This document shows positions 7,185-14,689 of a stretch of 33,432 bases of DNA, one piece after another. The stretch lies in NCBI GenBank assembly GCA_028291705.1, contig JAQGNS010000109.1, positions 1-33,432 of the forward strand. The letters are read 5' to 3'. The position numbers were made by a program, and so were the translations under genes. Positions within the stretch are counted from its first letter, which is position 1; each line of letters begins with the position of its first letter. The notes under the pieces were generated by a model that saw only the letters and a program-made list of their open reading frames with translations, was not told the origin of the DNA and did not search any database. The DNA is from Nevskia sp. (GTDB taxonomy: Bacteria > Pseudomonadota > Gammaproteobacteria > Nevskiales > Nevskiaceae).

Positions 7185-8620
7185 GTACCCTGCAGGAAGC
7201 CCTGGATCGTATCGAGGCGAGTGCCGAAGGCTCCGGTATCGGCGCCTTCTTCGACTATGACGGCACGCTCATCGACGGGTTTTCCGCCGGCGCCTACTTC
7301 ATGGACCGCCTGCAGCGCCGGGACATGGCCCGCCGCGAGATCCTCGACGTGATCCGCATGGCGCGCAAGGGCGATCTGAGCGAGGCGGAATTCGGCGAAG
7401 TGATCGGCAAGGGTGTGCTCGAGTGGGTCGGGCGCAGCGAATCCGAGATGCGCGCTCTGTGGCGCCGTCTGTTCTCTGAGCGCATCGGTACCACTCTGTT
7501 TCCGGAGACTTGGAAGCTGGTCCGCGCGCATCAGCGCAAGGGACATACGGTGGTCATCGCCTCCTCGGCCACTCCATACCAGATCGAACCGCTGGCCGAG
7601 GAATACGGCATCGAGCACATTGTCTGCACGCAGCCAAAAGTGCGGGAGGGCCGTCTGACCGGCGGCATCGAAGGGAAGCCGCCCTGGGGAAGCGGCAAGG
7701 CGCAGGCAGTGGCAAAGTTCGCGGCCGCCCACGGCATCAGTCTCGAGCAGAGCTTTGGCTACGCCAACGGCAATGAGGACATTCCCTTCCTGCAATCGTT
7801 GGGTAAACCGGCGGCCGTGCAGCCCAAGCCCATCCTGTCCGAACTCGCTACCAAAGAAAACTGGCCGATCCTGACATTCGAACGGCGCAATCGCGGGCCA
7901 GCGAAGTCCATGGCGCGGACGGTGGGTGCCTACGCCGCTATGGGCACGACTTTCCTGGCCGGCCTGGGTTACGCGCGGGCGACGGGTAACAATCGGCGCG
8001 CCGTGGATTTCGTCACCGCTGTTTCCAGCGAAGCCGCTCTGGCGGTACTTGGGGTTGAGGTGCATGTAGTCGGTGAAGAGCACCTGTGGGCGCACCGTCC
8101 CTGCGTCTTCATCATCAACCATCAGAGCAAGTTCGACATGTTCCTGATGATGTACCTGGTGCGGCGTGGCTTCTCCGGCGTGGCCAAGAAGGAAGCCGCC
8201 AACGTGCCGGGCTTCGGCACCTTCATGAAAATGGCCGAGATGGCTTTTCTCGACCGTTCCAACACCACCCGCGCCATCGACGCCCTCAAGCCGGCCGTCG
8301 ACTTGCTCAAGCGCGGCCTGAGCATCGTCATGGCGCCGGAAGGCACGCGCTCCTGGACTCCGCGGGTGGGCAAATTCAAGAAGGGTGCCTTTCACATGGC
8401 GATGCAGGCCGGTGTTCCGGTGGTTCCCGTGGTCATCCGCAATGCCGGCGAGATCATGGGCCGCAATGATCAGACCATGCGTTCGGGCCGCATCGAAGTG
8501 GTCGTTCTGCCGGCGATCTCGGTGCGGGGCTGGAGGGCGAAAGACATTGACGCCCGTGTCGAAGACGTCCGCCAGATGTTCGTGGATACGCTCGAGCAAT
8601 GGCCGGAGGGCGCGGCGTGA
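7181..8620 (+). CDS. HAD-IB phosphatase fused to 1-acylglycerol-3-phosphate acyltransferase (PlsC-like)
   Basis: This 479-residue fusion has two domains. Residues about 18-230 are a HAD-IB (SerB-like) hydrolase with the nucleophile motif FFDYDGTL (Asp25, Asp27), a [15 protein letters not shown] motif-II strand and [12 protein letters not shown]. Residues about 260-470 are a PlsC acyltransferase with NHQSKFD (His314, Asp319), a FLDRSN segment and PEGTRS (Glu387). The acyltransferase half would make phosphatidic acid from lysophosphatidate. The HAD half could act as a phosphatase, but its substrate is unknown. The same fusion is known from actinobacteria (Rv2483c type). A predicted hydrophobic stretch near [14 protein letters not shown] may anchor it to the membrane. 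The start overlaps the plsB stop (ATGA). Confidence 0.9.
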   Translation: MSTLQEALDRIEASAEGSGIGAFFDYDGTLIDGFSAGAYFMDRLQRRDMARREILDVIRMARKGDLSEAEFGEVIGKGVLEWVGRSESEMRALWRRLFSERIGTTLFPETWKLVRAHQRKGHTVVIASSATPYQIEPLAEEYGIEHIVCTQPKVREGRLTGGIEGKPPWGSGKAQAVAKFAAAHGISLEQSFGYANGNEDIPFLQSLGKPAAVQPKPILSELATKENWPILTFERRNRGPAKSMARTVGAYAAMGTTFLAGLGYARATGNNRRAVDFVTAVSSEAALAVLGVEVHVVGEEHLWAHRPCVFIINHQSKFDMFLMMYLVRRGFSGVAKKEAANVPGFGTFMKMAEMAFLDRSNTTRAIDALKPAVDLLKRGLSIVMAPEGTRSWTPRVGKFKKGAFHMAMQAGVPVVPVVIRNAGEIMGRNDQTMRSGRIEVVVLPAISVRGWRAKDIDARVEDVRQMFVDTLEQWPEGAA

Positions 8621-8675
8621 GCGCGCCGCGGCAGGAGCTGTGCCGCCTTCCGGAACGGGCCGCAAGGAGCAATCC

Positions 8676-9683
8676 ATGAGCCGCCCGAAGCGGGTCGCCG
8701 TGCTTGGCGCCGGCTCCTGGGGTACCACCGTCGCCTCGCTGACCGCGCGCAATGCGGAAACCCGCATCTGGGCGCGCCGCGCCGAGACGGTCGACGAGAT
8801 CAACCGCGAACATCGTAACGAGCGCTACCTGAAGGGGCTGCCGCTGCATCCCATGCTGCGCGCCACCGCCGACCTCGAAGAGGCGGTGCGCGACTGCGAT
8901 GTGCTGGTCATCGGCGTTCCCTCGCACAGCTTCCGCCAGACCCTGCGCAGTGTGTCGCTGCAGATTCGCCCGTGGATACCAGTGATCAGCCTGGCCAAGG
9001 GGCTCGAGCAGGGCACGCATCGGCGCATGACGGAAGTCATTCATGAGGAGTTGCCCGGCCACCCGGCAGGCTTGCTCGCAGGCCCCAATATCGCGCGGGA
9101 AGTGCTGCAAGGCCTGGCCGCCGCCGCGGTCATCGCCATGCCCGACGAACAGATCGCCTGCGCCCTGCGTCCGCTGTTCACCAGCAGCGTGTTCCGCCTC
9201 TACACCAATAACGACGTGATCGGCTGCGAACTCGGCGGTCCCTTGAAGAATGTGATCGCAATTTCCGCGGGCATGGCGCAGGGCCTGAGCGTGGGCGAGA
9301 ACACGCGCGCCATGGTGATCACCCGCGGATTGGCCGAGATCACCCGTCTTGGCGTCGCCTTGGGCGGCCGCACTGACACCTTCGCCGGCCTTACCGGCTT
9401 GGGCGATCTGCTCACCACCTGCATGAGCCCGCTGTCGCGCAACCGCCAGGTCGGTGAGCAATACGCCCTGGGCAAGACCACCGAGGAAATAGTCGCAACC
9501 ATGAACATGGTGGCGGAAGGGATCAAGACCAGCGGTGTCGCGATGGAACTCGCCGTGCGTTACGGCGTGGCGATGCCGATCGCTTCGGAGGTCGCGGCGG
9601 TGGTCAAGGGAGAGCATGGCGCCCTACAGGCGTTCCGCGGGCTGAGACGCCTGGCTGCTGGCGCCGAGCAGGATTCCGGTTAG
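8676..9683 (+). CDS. gpsA: Glycerol-3-phosphate dehydrogenase [NAD(P)+]
   Basis: It reduces dihydroxyacetone phosphate to sn-glycerol 3-phosphate, the backbone for all glycerolipids. The 335-residue protein has normal GpsA length. It carries the N-terminal dinucleotide motif [11 protein letters not shown], the segment [20 protein letters not shown], the catalytic-lysine region [12 protein letters not shown], and the conserved block [20 protein letters not shown]. The frame is open far upstream into the preceding gene, but the true start is the ATG at 8676. AAGGAG lies a few bases before it and the protein then begins [11 protein letters not shown]. It lies 55 bases after the PlsC fusion. Placing gpsA next to two acyltransferases and a DGAT means the operon makes its own glycerol 3-phosphate. 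Confidence 0.96.
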   Translation: MSRPKRVAVLGAGSWGTTVASLTARNAETRIWARRAETVDEINREHRNERYLKGLPLHPMLRATADLEEAVRDCDVLVIGVPSHSFRQTLRSVSLQIRPWIPVISLAKGLEQGTHRRMTEVIHEELPGHPAGLLAGPNIAREVLQGLAAAAVIAMPDEQIACALRPLFTSSVFRLYTNNDVIGCELGGPLKNVIAISAGMAQGLSVGENTRAMVITRGLAEITRLGVALGGRTDTFAGLTGLGDLLTTCMSPLSRNRQVGEQYALGKTTEEIVATMNMVAEGIKTSGVAMELAVRYGVAMPIASEVAAVVKGEHGALQAFRGLRRLAAGAEQDSG

Positions 9684-9702
9684 TACTTTGCAGACACATA
9701 CC

Positions 9703-11187
9703 ATGAGAAAACAGATGGGCAAGGCAGAAGTGATGGACGAAGCGATCCTGGCGGAACTGCATCAGTGGGGCGGTGCGGCCGAGATGAGCGCCTTCGAGGC
9801 GGTGATGTGGCGTGCGGAAGTCGATCCGCGCCTGCGTTCGACCACCACCTCGGTGCTGATGCTGAGTCACGCCCCCGAGTGGGAGCGCCTGATGGCCGGG
9901 CATCGCTGGGTGGTGGCCGCCGTCCCGCGCTTCCGTCAGCGGGTGGTGGTTCCCGCCTTCGGCGTCGGCAATCCGACCTGGGTCGAGGATCCCGATTTCC
10001 ACCTGGATTACCACCTGCGCCGGGTCTCGCTGCCCGAGCCCGGTAGCGAGCGCCAGCTTTACGATCTCGCGCAAACCCTCGCCATGACCCCGTTCGACAA
10101 GGCGCGGCCACCCTGGGAAGCGACCCTGGTGGAAGGCCTTGAAGGCGGCCGCGCGGCTTACATCCTCAAACTTCACCACGCGACCTCCGATGGTCTAGGC
10201 ATCATCCAGTTGCTGGCCCGCGTACTGCAAAGGACGCCGGATGGCAGCGCCCGAACGAACCCGCGTTCCCTGATCAACCGCGCCCGGTCATTGACGCCGT
10301 CGGAACTGGCGACCCAGCAGGTACGCAACAGCCTGCTGGCACTGCCGACGGAAGCCGCCGGTGCCGTTTCGTCACTGGCGGGCTCGTTGCGCGACTGGGT
10401 ACGCAATCCCGCGGCATTCGAAAGAGGGAAGAACTACCTCACATCCGCCAAGCGGGTGCTCGGCATCAAGCCGGTCGCGGGATCGGGTCTGTTCAAGCGC
10501 CGCAGCTTGTCCTGGCGGTTCGACGCCATTGAAATCCCGCTGATCGATCTCAAGGCGTCCGCCAAAGCCGCCGAAGCCACGGTGAACGATGCCTTCCTGG
10601 CCGGCCTGATCGGCGGCTTCCGTCGCTACCACGAGGAAATGGGCGTGCCCATCGAACGCATGCCGATCGGCTTTCCGATCAGCCTTCGTACGGAGAACGA
10701 CGCGATGGGCGGCAACAAGTTCGCCGGATCGCAATATGCGGCTCCGGTGAGCGAAACAGACCCGGTCGCGCGCATGCGCGACATCCAGCGCTTCGTCCGC
10801 GAGACGCGTGCCGAACCAGCGCTGGACATCATGATTCGCCTGATGCCCGTGGTGACACGCCTGCCAATTGCCGCGGTCACCGCCATGACTGCCGATTTCA
10901 CCACCGCGCAGGACGCGCAGATCAGCAACATTCCCGGCATTCCGTATCCGGTCTATATGGCCGGTGCCGAAATCACGCATTTCTGGCCGTTCGCCCCGGT
11001 TCCCGGCTGCGGCATGATGATCGCTATGATTTCCCACAACGGCCGCTGCTGCATCGGCATCAACAGCGACCGGGCGGCGGTTACCGAGCCTGAGCTCCTG
11101 ATGCAATGCTTCCGCAAAGGCCTGGATGAAGTGCTGGCCTTGGGCAAACCCGCGACCGCGACGCGCGCAAAGAGAAAAGCCAAATGA
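9703..11187 (+). CDS. Wax ester synthase / diacylglycerol acyltransferase (WS/DGAT)
   Basis: It esterifies diacylglycerol or long-chain alcohols with acyl-CoA to make triacylglycerol or wax ester, usually at the inner membrane and nascent lipid bodies. The catalytic motif HHATSDG (HHxxxDG, residues 158-164) is intact. Also visible are PPWEATLVEGL (the PLW-type motif) and VNDAFLAGLIGGF (the ND motif), followed by the C-terminal WES_acyltransf domain up to a basic tail. The start is uncertain: TTG 9688, ATG 9703 and ATG 9715 are all in frame and none has a strong ribosome site. I used ATG 9703, which gives 494 residues. It follows gpsA by 19 bases and its stop overlaps the next ATG (ATGA), so it is part of the lipid operon. 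Confidence 0.92.
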   Translation: MRKQMGKAEVMDEAILAELHQWGGAAEMSAFEAVMWRAEVDPRLRSTTTSVLMLSHAPEWERLMAGHRWVVAAVPRFRQRVVVPAFGVGNPTWVEDPDFHLDYHLRRVSLPEPGSERQLYDLAQTLAMTPFDKARPPWEATLVEGLEGGRAAYILKLHHATSDGLGIIQLLARVLQRTPDGSARTNPRSLINRARSLTPSELATQQVRNSLLALPTEAAGAVSSLAGSLRDWVRNPAAFERGKNYLTSAKRVLGIKPVAGSGLFKRRSLSWRFDAIEIPLIDLKASAKAAEATVNDAFLAGLIGGFRRYHEEMGVPIERMPIGFPISLRTENDAMGGNKFAGSQYAAPVSETDPVARMRDIQRFVRETRAEPALDIMIRLMPVVTRLPIAAVTAMTADFTTAQDAQISNIPGIPYPVYMAGAEITHFWPFAPVPGCGMMIAMISHNGRCCIGINSDRAAVTEPELLMQCFRKGLDEVLALGKPATATRAKRKAK

Positions 11188-12032
11188 AGCATACCCAGGG
11201 TTGCTTCGAGGGCAGGAATAAGACGCGCATCTACTGGCAGCAGTGGATTCCCGAGAAAATCCAGGCCGTCGTCGTCATCGCCCACGGACTTGGCGAGCAC
11301 AGCGGACGCTACGAGCACGTCGCCAAGTCCTTGGTGGACTCCGGATACGCCGTTTACGCGATGGACCATCGCGGTCACGGCAATTCCGGTGGTCCCCGCG
11401 CCTTCGTCGATAGGTTCTCTAACGCGGTGGACGACATCAATGCCATCGTCGATATCGTCGAAGAGGAACAGAGGCCGCGGGCTAAGAAAAGGCCGATCTT
11501 CCTGCTCGGACACAGCATGGGCGGTGCGCTTTCCCTGAGTTACACGATCAAATTCGGCGAGCGCCTTTCGGGTCTCCTGTTATCCGGCCCTGCAGTAGCC
11601 CTGGATGGTGCGCCGCCGTTGATCGGGCCGATCAGCAAGGTGCTTTCCCTGATCGCGCCGAAACTCGGCTTGTTTCCCATCGACCCCAGGCTGGTCAGCC
11701 GGGATCCGGAAATGGTCGCGGCCTACGAGCGCGACCCCCTCAACGCGCACGGCAAAGTGCCGGCAAGAACACTGGGCGAGATCGTGAAATTCGTCGAAGT
11801 GCTCCCGGCCCTGCTGCCGGTAATCCAGCTGCCCCTGCTGGTCATGCACGGCGGTGAAGACAAGCTTGCTGGGGTGGCGGGAAGCCGCATGGTGATGAAC
11901 CGTGTCAGCTCCCAGGACAAGACCTTGAATGTCTACGACGGCTTGTACCACGAAATCTTCAATGAGCTTCCGGATGCCCGCGCACAGGTCATCGGCGACA
12001 TGACCGCGTGGCTCAAGTCCCGAGTGTCCTGA
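11184..12032 (+). CDS. Monoacylglycerol-lipase-like alpha/beta hydrolase
   Basis: This 282-residue protein carries the hallmarks of monoacylglycerol lipases: VVIAHGLGEHSGRYEHVA, the MDHRGHGNSGG segment, the nucleophile elbow GHSMGG (Ser111), an acid in MHGGEDKLAG and a histidine in YDGLYHEIFNE. It would cleave the last acyl chain from monoacylglycerol or hydrolyse lysophospholipids. No signal peptide is seen, so it acts in the cytoplasm or on the inner leaflet. Translational coupling to the DGAT gene (ATGA overlap) pairs a triacylglycerol-making enzyme with a breakdown enzyme. That fits lipid turnover or detoxification of lysolipids. Substrate preference is inferred from family motifs. Confidence 0.88.
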   Translation: MKHTQGCFEGRNKTRIYWQQWIPEKIQAVVVIAHGLGEHSGRYEHVAKSLVDSGYAVYAMDHRGHGNSGGPRAFVDRFSNAVDDINAIVDIVEEEQRPRAKKRPIFLLGHSMGGALSLSYTIKFGERLSGLLLSGPAVALDGAPPLIGPISKVLSLIAPKLGLFPIDPRLVSRDPEMVAAYERDPLNAHGKVPARTLGEIVKFVEVLPALLPVIQLPLLVMHGGEDKLAGVAGSRMVMNRVSSQDKTLNVYDGLYHEIFNELPDARAQVIGDMTAWLKSRVS

Positions 12033-12042
12033 GCGCGGATCC

Positions 12043-12888
12043 ATGCCAGGCGAACAAACCAGCATCGGCAATACGGACACGGAAGCTCCGTTCAATGCGG
12101 CCGGGCGCATGCTCAAGACCGCGCCGAATTTCCGCAATGTCGGCGGCTTGCCGGCCGCGGACGGGCGCGTGCTGCGCACGGGCCTGATCTATCGTTCCGG
12201 CGCGCTGGATGGGCTCAATGCGGACGACATGGCTACGCTTGGCGCGCTCGGAGTCCGGCTTTGTCTCGATCTCAGAAGCCGCGGTGAGCGTATGGATAAT
12301 CCAAGCCGCTGGCCCGAAGACCGTGCGCCGAGAATCCTGGCGCTGGAAGTCGCGACCGATATCCGGGTTCTGGATCGGGAGTTGGCGGACTGGCTGGCGG
12401 AGCATCCGGATCGGGAAGGGGCGGAGCGTCTCATGCGCGGCATTTATCGGAGCATGCCGCTCAGCTGTGCTCCAGTGCTGACCCGCCTGTTCGTCGAGCT
12501 TGTGGAAAGCGACGATGCCCGGCCGGTGCTGATCCACTGCACCGCCGGCAAGGACCGGACCGGGTTCATTGTGGCGATGCTTCTCAAGGCCCTGGGTATT
12601 GCCGATGCGGATGTTTTCGCCGATTACCTGGAATCGAATAAGCATTACGACCAAATTCGACAGGACTCGAAGATTTCGGCCCTGCTGCAAAGAATGCTGG
12701 GATTTGCGCTTGGTCCGGAAGCATTGCAGGCGGTGACCTGCGCGGACCGGAGCTATCTGGCCGGCGCGTTCGAAGAGATCGAGTCCGGTTTCGGCACAGC
12801 GGATCGGTACTTGCAATCCTGCGCAGGTCTTGATGCTGCGCGGCGTGACCGGTTGCGGCAAATCCTGCTGGTCCCATTGCCCGCCTGA
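12043..12888 (+). CDS. Tyrosine/dual-specificity phosphatase-like protein (Y_phosphatase3 / MptpB family)
   Basis: This 281-residue protein has the P-loop HCTAGKDRTG (Cys166, Arg172), preceded by an N-terminal block typical of this family (NFRNVGGL, GLIYRSGALDGL and LCLDLRSRGER with the Lys/Arg-rich turn). Members dephosphorylate phosphotyrosine, and the mycobacterial homologue MptpB also acts on phosphoinositides. It has no signal peptide. It lies 10 bases after the lipase and is the last gene of the lipid operon. In this setting a lipid phosphate, such as phosphatidic acid, is a possible substrate and would fill the only gap in the pathway. That is inference. An ordinary protein or nucleotide phosphatase role is equally compatible with the sequence. 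Confidence 0.87.
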   Translation: MPGEQTSIGNTDTEAPFNAAGRMLKTAPNFRNVGGLPAADGRVLRTGLIYRSGALDGLNADDMATLGALGVRLCLDLRSRGERMDNPSRWPEDRAPRILALEVATDIRVLDRELADWLAEHPDREGAERLMRGIYRSMPLSCAPVLTRLFVELVESDDARPVLIHCTAGKDRTGFIVAMLLKALGIADADVFADYLESNKHYDQIRQDSKISALLQRMLGFALGPEALQAVTCADRSYLAGAFEEIESGFGTADRYLQSCAGLDAARRDRLRQILLVPLPA

Positions 12889-12898
12889 AATCAGGCGG
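12881..12898 (+). terminator. Hairpin overlapping the stop of the lipid operon
   Basis: CCGCCTGA and TCAGGCGG form a perfect 8-bp stem around AA. The left arm includes the TGA stop of the phosphatase gene. No T-run follows (cgtaatc), so it may be a 3'-end stabilising hairpin or part of a factor-dependent terminator. Confidence 0.4.
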
Positions 12899-13059
12899 CG
12901 TAATCAACGTATCCGTCAGCGAAGCTTGAACGAGGATCGAACGACAAATTCAGTAATGCGGTGGCAGTAAAAAAAGACGCTCCCGGTTCATTAGCAAGGT
13001 TGATGCCGGCGGCGCGCTCGGAGGTTTTTGACAATGTATGAAAAAGGATAGGTGCCTTA

Positions 13060-14337
13060 ATGAACAGGATTGGCTATTGCTTGATTCCCTTGGTTCTCGC
13101 ATCGGCATTCAGCGTGTCCGCGAAAGCGGACAACGATATTTTCGATGACCGGTTCTACGTTGCCCCAATGGGCTCCTTCGCACTGGTTCGTGGGGAGCGC
13201 GAAACCTACAACGGCTACGGCGGCACCCTGGCTGCCGGCAAATCCCTGATTCCGCATCTTGGCGTCGAGCTGCTCGGCAGCTATCTGGACTACAAGGGTC
13301 GGACCACCAACACGCCCGGCAGCAGCAGCGGCTGCGGTCTTCTGGGTCTGCAGGGTTGTCCGACCGATACGACCACAAGCCCCGGCCGGCATCTGGCAAG
13401 CGGCGGCGGCGGCGCGAATCTCTACTTGCTGCCCACAAACCACGGCCTGTTCCTCCACGGCGACGCGATGGGCGGTGACCGGCTCGTCTACGACGGCGGC
13501 CTGGGGTTCGATGCTCCGATTACCGACTACGGCATTGGCTTGCGCATCGAAGCGCTGTATCACAAGGAAGCGACGCAACAGGGCGAGCCCTTGTTCAACC
13601 TGGGCTTGTTCATTCCCATCGGCAGCAAGCCGATGCCTGCGGCCCCCCCACCGGCAGAACCGGTCGCCGTGGTTCCGGTCGAGGCACCGCCGCCGCCGAC
13701 GGAAGCACCCGCACCTCCTCCTCCCCCCTGCCAGCCGCCCGCCCCGGGCCAGCCAATCAGCCTGGAGGGCTGCAAGACCGGTGACGTCATCGTGCTGCAT
13801 GGCGTCAACTTTGAGTTCAACAAGGCCACGCTGACGGTCAACGCCAAGACCCTGCTCGATCAGGTGGCCGACGCGCTGCTGGCGCGCAAAGACATCAAGG
13901 TCGAGATCGACGGCCACACCGACGGCAAGGGTTCCGGGCCGTACAACCTGAAGCTGTCTCAGCGTCGCGCCGCCTCGGTCAGGCAGTACCTGGTCGGCCG
14001 CGGCGTCGAAGCGGACCGCATGAGCTCCAAGGGCTTCGGCAAAACCATGCCGATCGCCGACAACAACACCGACGAAGGCCGTGAGCTGAACCGTCGCGTC
14101 GAGTTGAAGGTGACGGACTCCAATGGCGGCGTCACCAGCGAAAGCGCCACCCCGGCCAGCACTGAAGCCGCGCCTGCGGCCCCGACCCCAGCTCCAGAAG
14201 CAGCCCCCGCCGCCGATGCAACTGCTCCGGCTGCGGACGCAACGGCACCGCCACCCGCGGACAGCCCGGCGGCCCCCGCTCCCGATGCTGCCGCACCGGC
14301 AGCGGGCGACGCTCCGGCCGCTGACGCGCCGAAGTAA
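13060..14337 (+). CDS. OmpA-family outer-membrane protein with Ala/Pro-rich C-terminal tail
   Basis: The 425-residue protein starts with a signal peptide (MNRIGYCLIPLVLASAFSVS, cut near AKA/D). Residues about 25-200 look like an outer-membrane beta-barrel with alternating aromatic and Gly-rich strands. A proline-rich linker follows (PPPPTEAPAPPPPP). The OmpA C-terminal peptidoglycan-binding domain covers about 245-355, with VNFEFNKATL, DGHTDGKGSGPYN, LSQRRAASVRQYL and GRELNRRVEL. These contain the Asp and Arg that bind diaminopimelate. It would tether the outer membrane to the cell wall. The last 65 or so residues are a low-complexity Ala/Pro/Asp tail after the wall-binding domain, which is unusual. 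AAAAAGGATAGG precedes the ATG. The gene stands alone, ending in a clear terminator. Confidence 0.92.
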   Translation: MNRIGYCLIPLVLASAFSVSAKADNDIFDDRFYVAPMGSFALVRGERETYNGYGGTLAAGKSLIPHLGVELLGSYLDYKGRTTNTPGSSSGCGLLGLQGCPTDTTTSPGRHLASGGGGANLYLLPTNHGLFLHGDAMGGDRLVYDGGLGFDAPITDYGIGLRIEALYHKEATQQGEPLFNLGLFIPIGSKPMPAAPPPAEPVAVVPVEAPPPPTEAPAPPPPPCQPPAPGQPISLEGCKTGDVIVLHGVNFEFNKATLTVNAKTLLDQVADALLARKDIKVEIDGHTDGKGSGPYNLKLSQRRAASVRQYLVGRGVEADRMSSKGFGKTMPIADNNTDEGRELNRRVELKVTDSNGGVTSESATPASTEAAPAAPTPAPEAAPAADATAPAADATAPPPADSPAAPAPDAAAPAAGDAPAADAPK

Positions 14338-14356
14338 GTCTCAAGTCTGCAAATCG

Positions 14357-14391
14357 AACCCCGTCGGTTGATAGCCGGCGGGGTTTTCTTT
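14357..14391 (+). terminator. Rho-independent terminator of the OmpA-family gene
   Basis: CCCCGTCGG (14359-14367) pairs with CCGGCGGGG (14375-14383), with one wobble pair, around a seven-base loop, and is followed by TTTTCTTT. It lies 20 bases after the stop codon. On the reverse strand the same stem is followed by TTCGATTT, so it might also stop nrdA transcripts. Confidence 0.88.
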
Positions 14392-14689
14392 GGGAGACGG
14401 CGATATCTTGCGTTTGATCGACGATCAGGAACGCGCCGCTCCAGTGCAAGCGTGGCGACGGCAACTATACGTTCGGCCAAAAGAAAGGGCCGCTCTGATC
14501 ATCCATCAGGACAGCCCAATCAATTCCACTATCGTCAGATTTGAAGATGCGAACCAGTAGGACACAACGATATTTTCCCGATTGATCGGTGCAACCGAAT
14601 CGAACGAGAAAATCCGTTTGCTCCTGCTGTTGCGTTGGCTCCTTGATTCTCTTAAATAGCGGCTGGTTACGAAATTCCCGACATTGGCG
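14392..14689. other. Intergenic region between ompA-like gene and nrdA, lower GC
   Basis: No gene with a usable start was found. The stretch is clearly richer in A/T than its surroundings. On the reverse strand the nrdA frame stays open for 74 codons after the TAG stop, down to a second TAG at 14465-14467, but it has no ATG, GTG or TTG start until its last residues. No nrdB gene is present. Confidence 0.6.

Noticed and set aside
8385-8675. Upstream extension of the gpsA frame
   Set aside because: It overlaps the PlsC domain out of frame. GpsA proteins begin at the dinucleotide motif, and ATG 8676 has AAGGAG before it.
7145-8803. 552-codon reverse frame opposite the HAD-PlsC fusion
   Set aside because: The forward product has two intact enzyme domains; this frame is an antisense artefact.
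13021-13056. TTGACA at 13028-13033 as -35 of the OmpA-family promoter
   Set aside because: A -10 element at normal spacing would fall on the ribosome site, too close to the ATG at 13060, and no TATAAT-like sequence is there.
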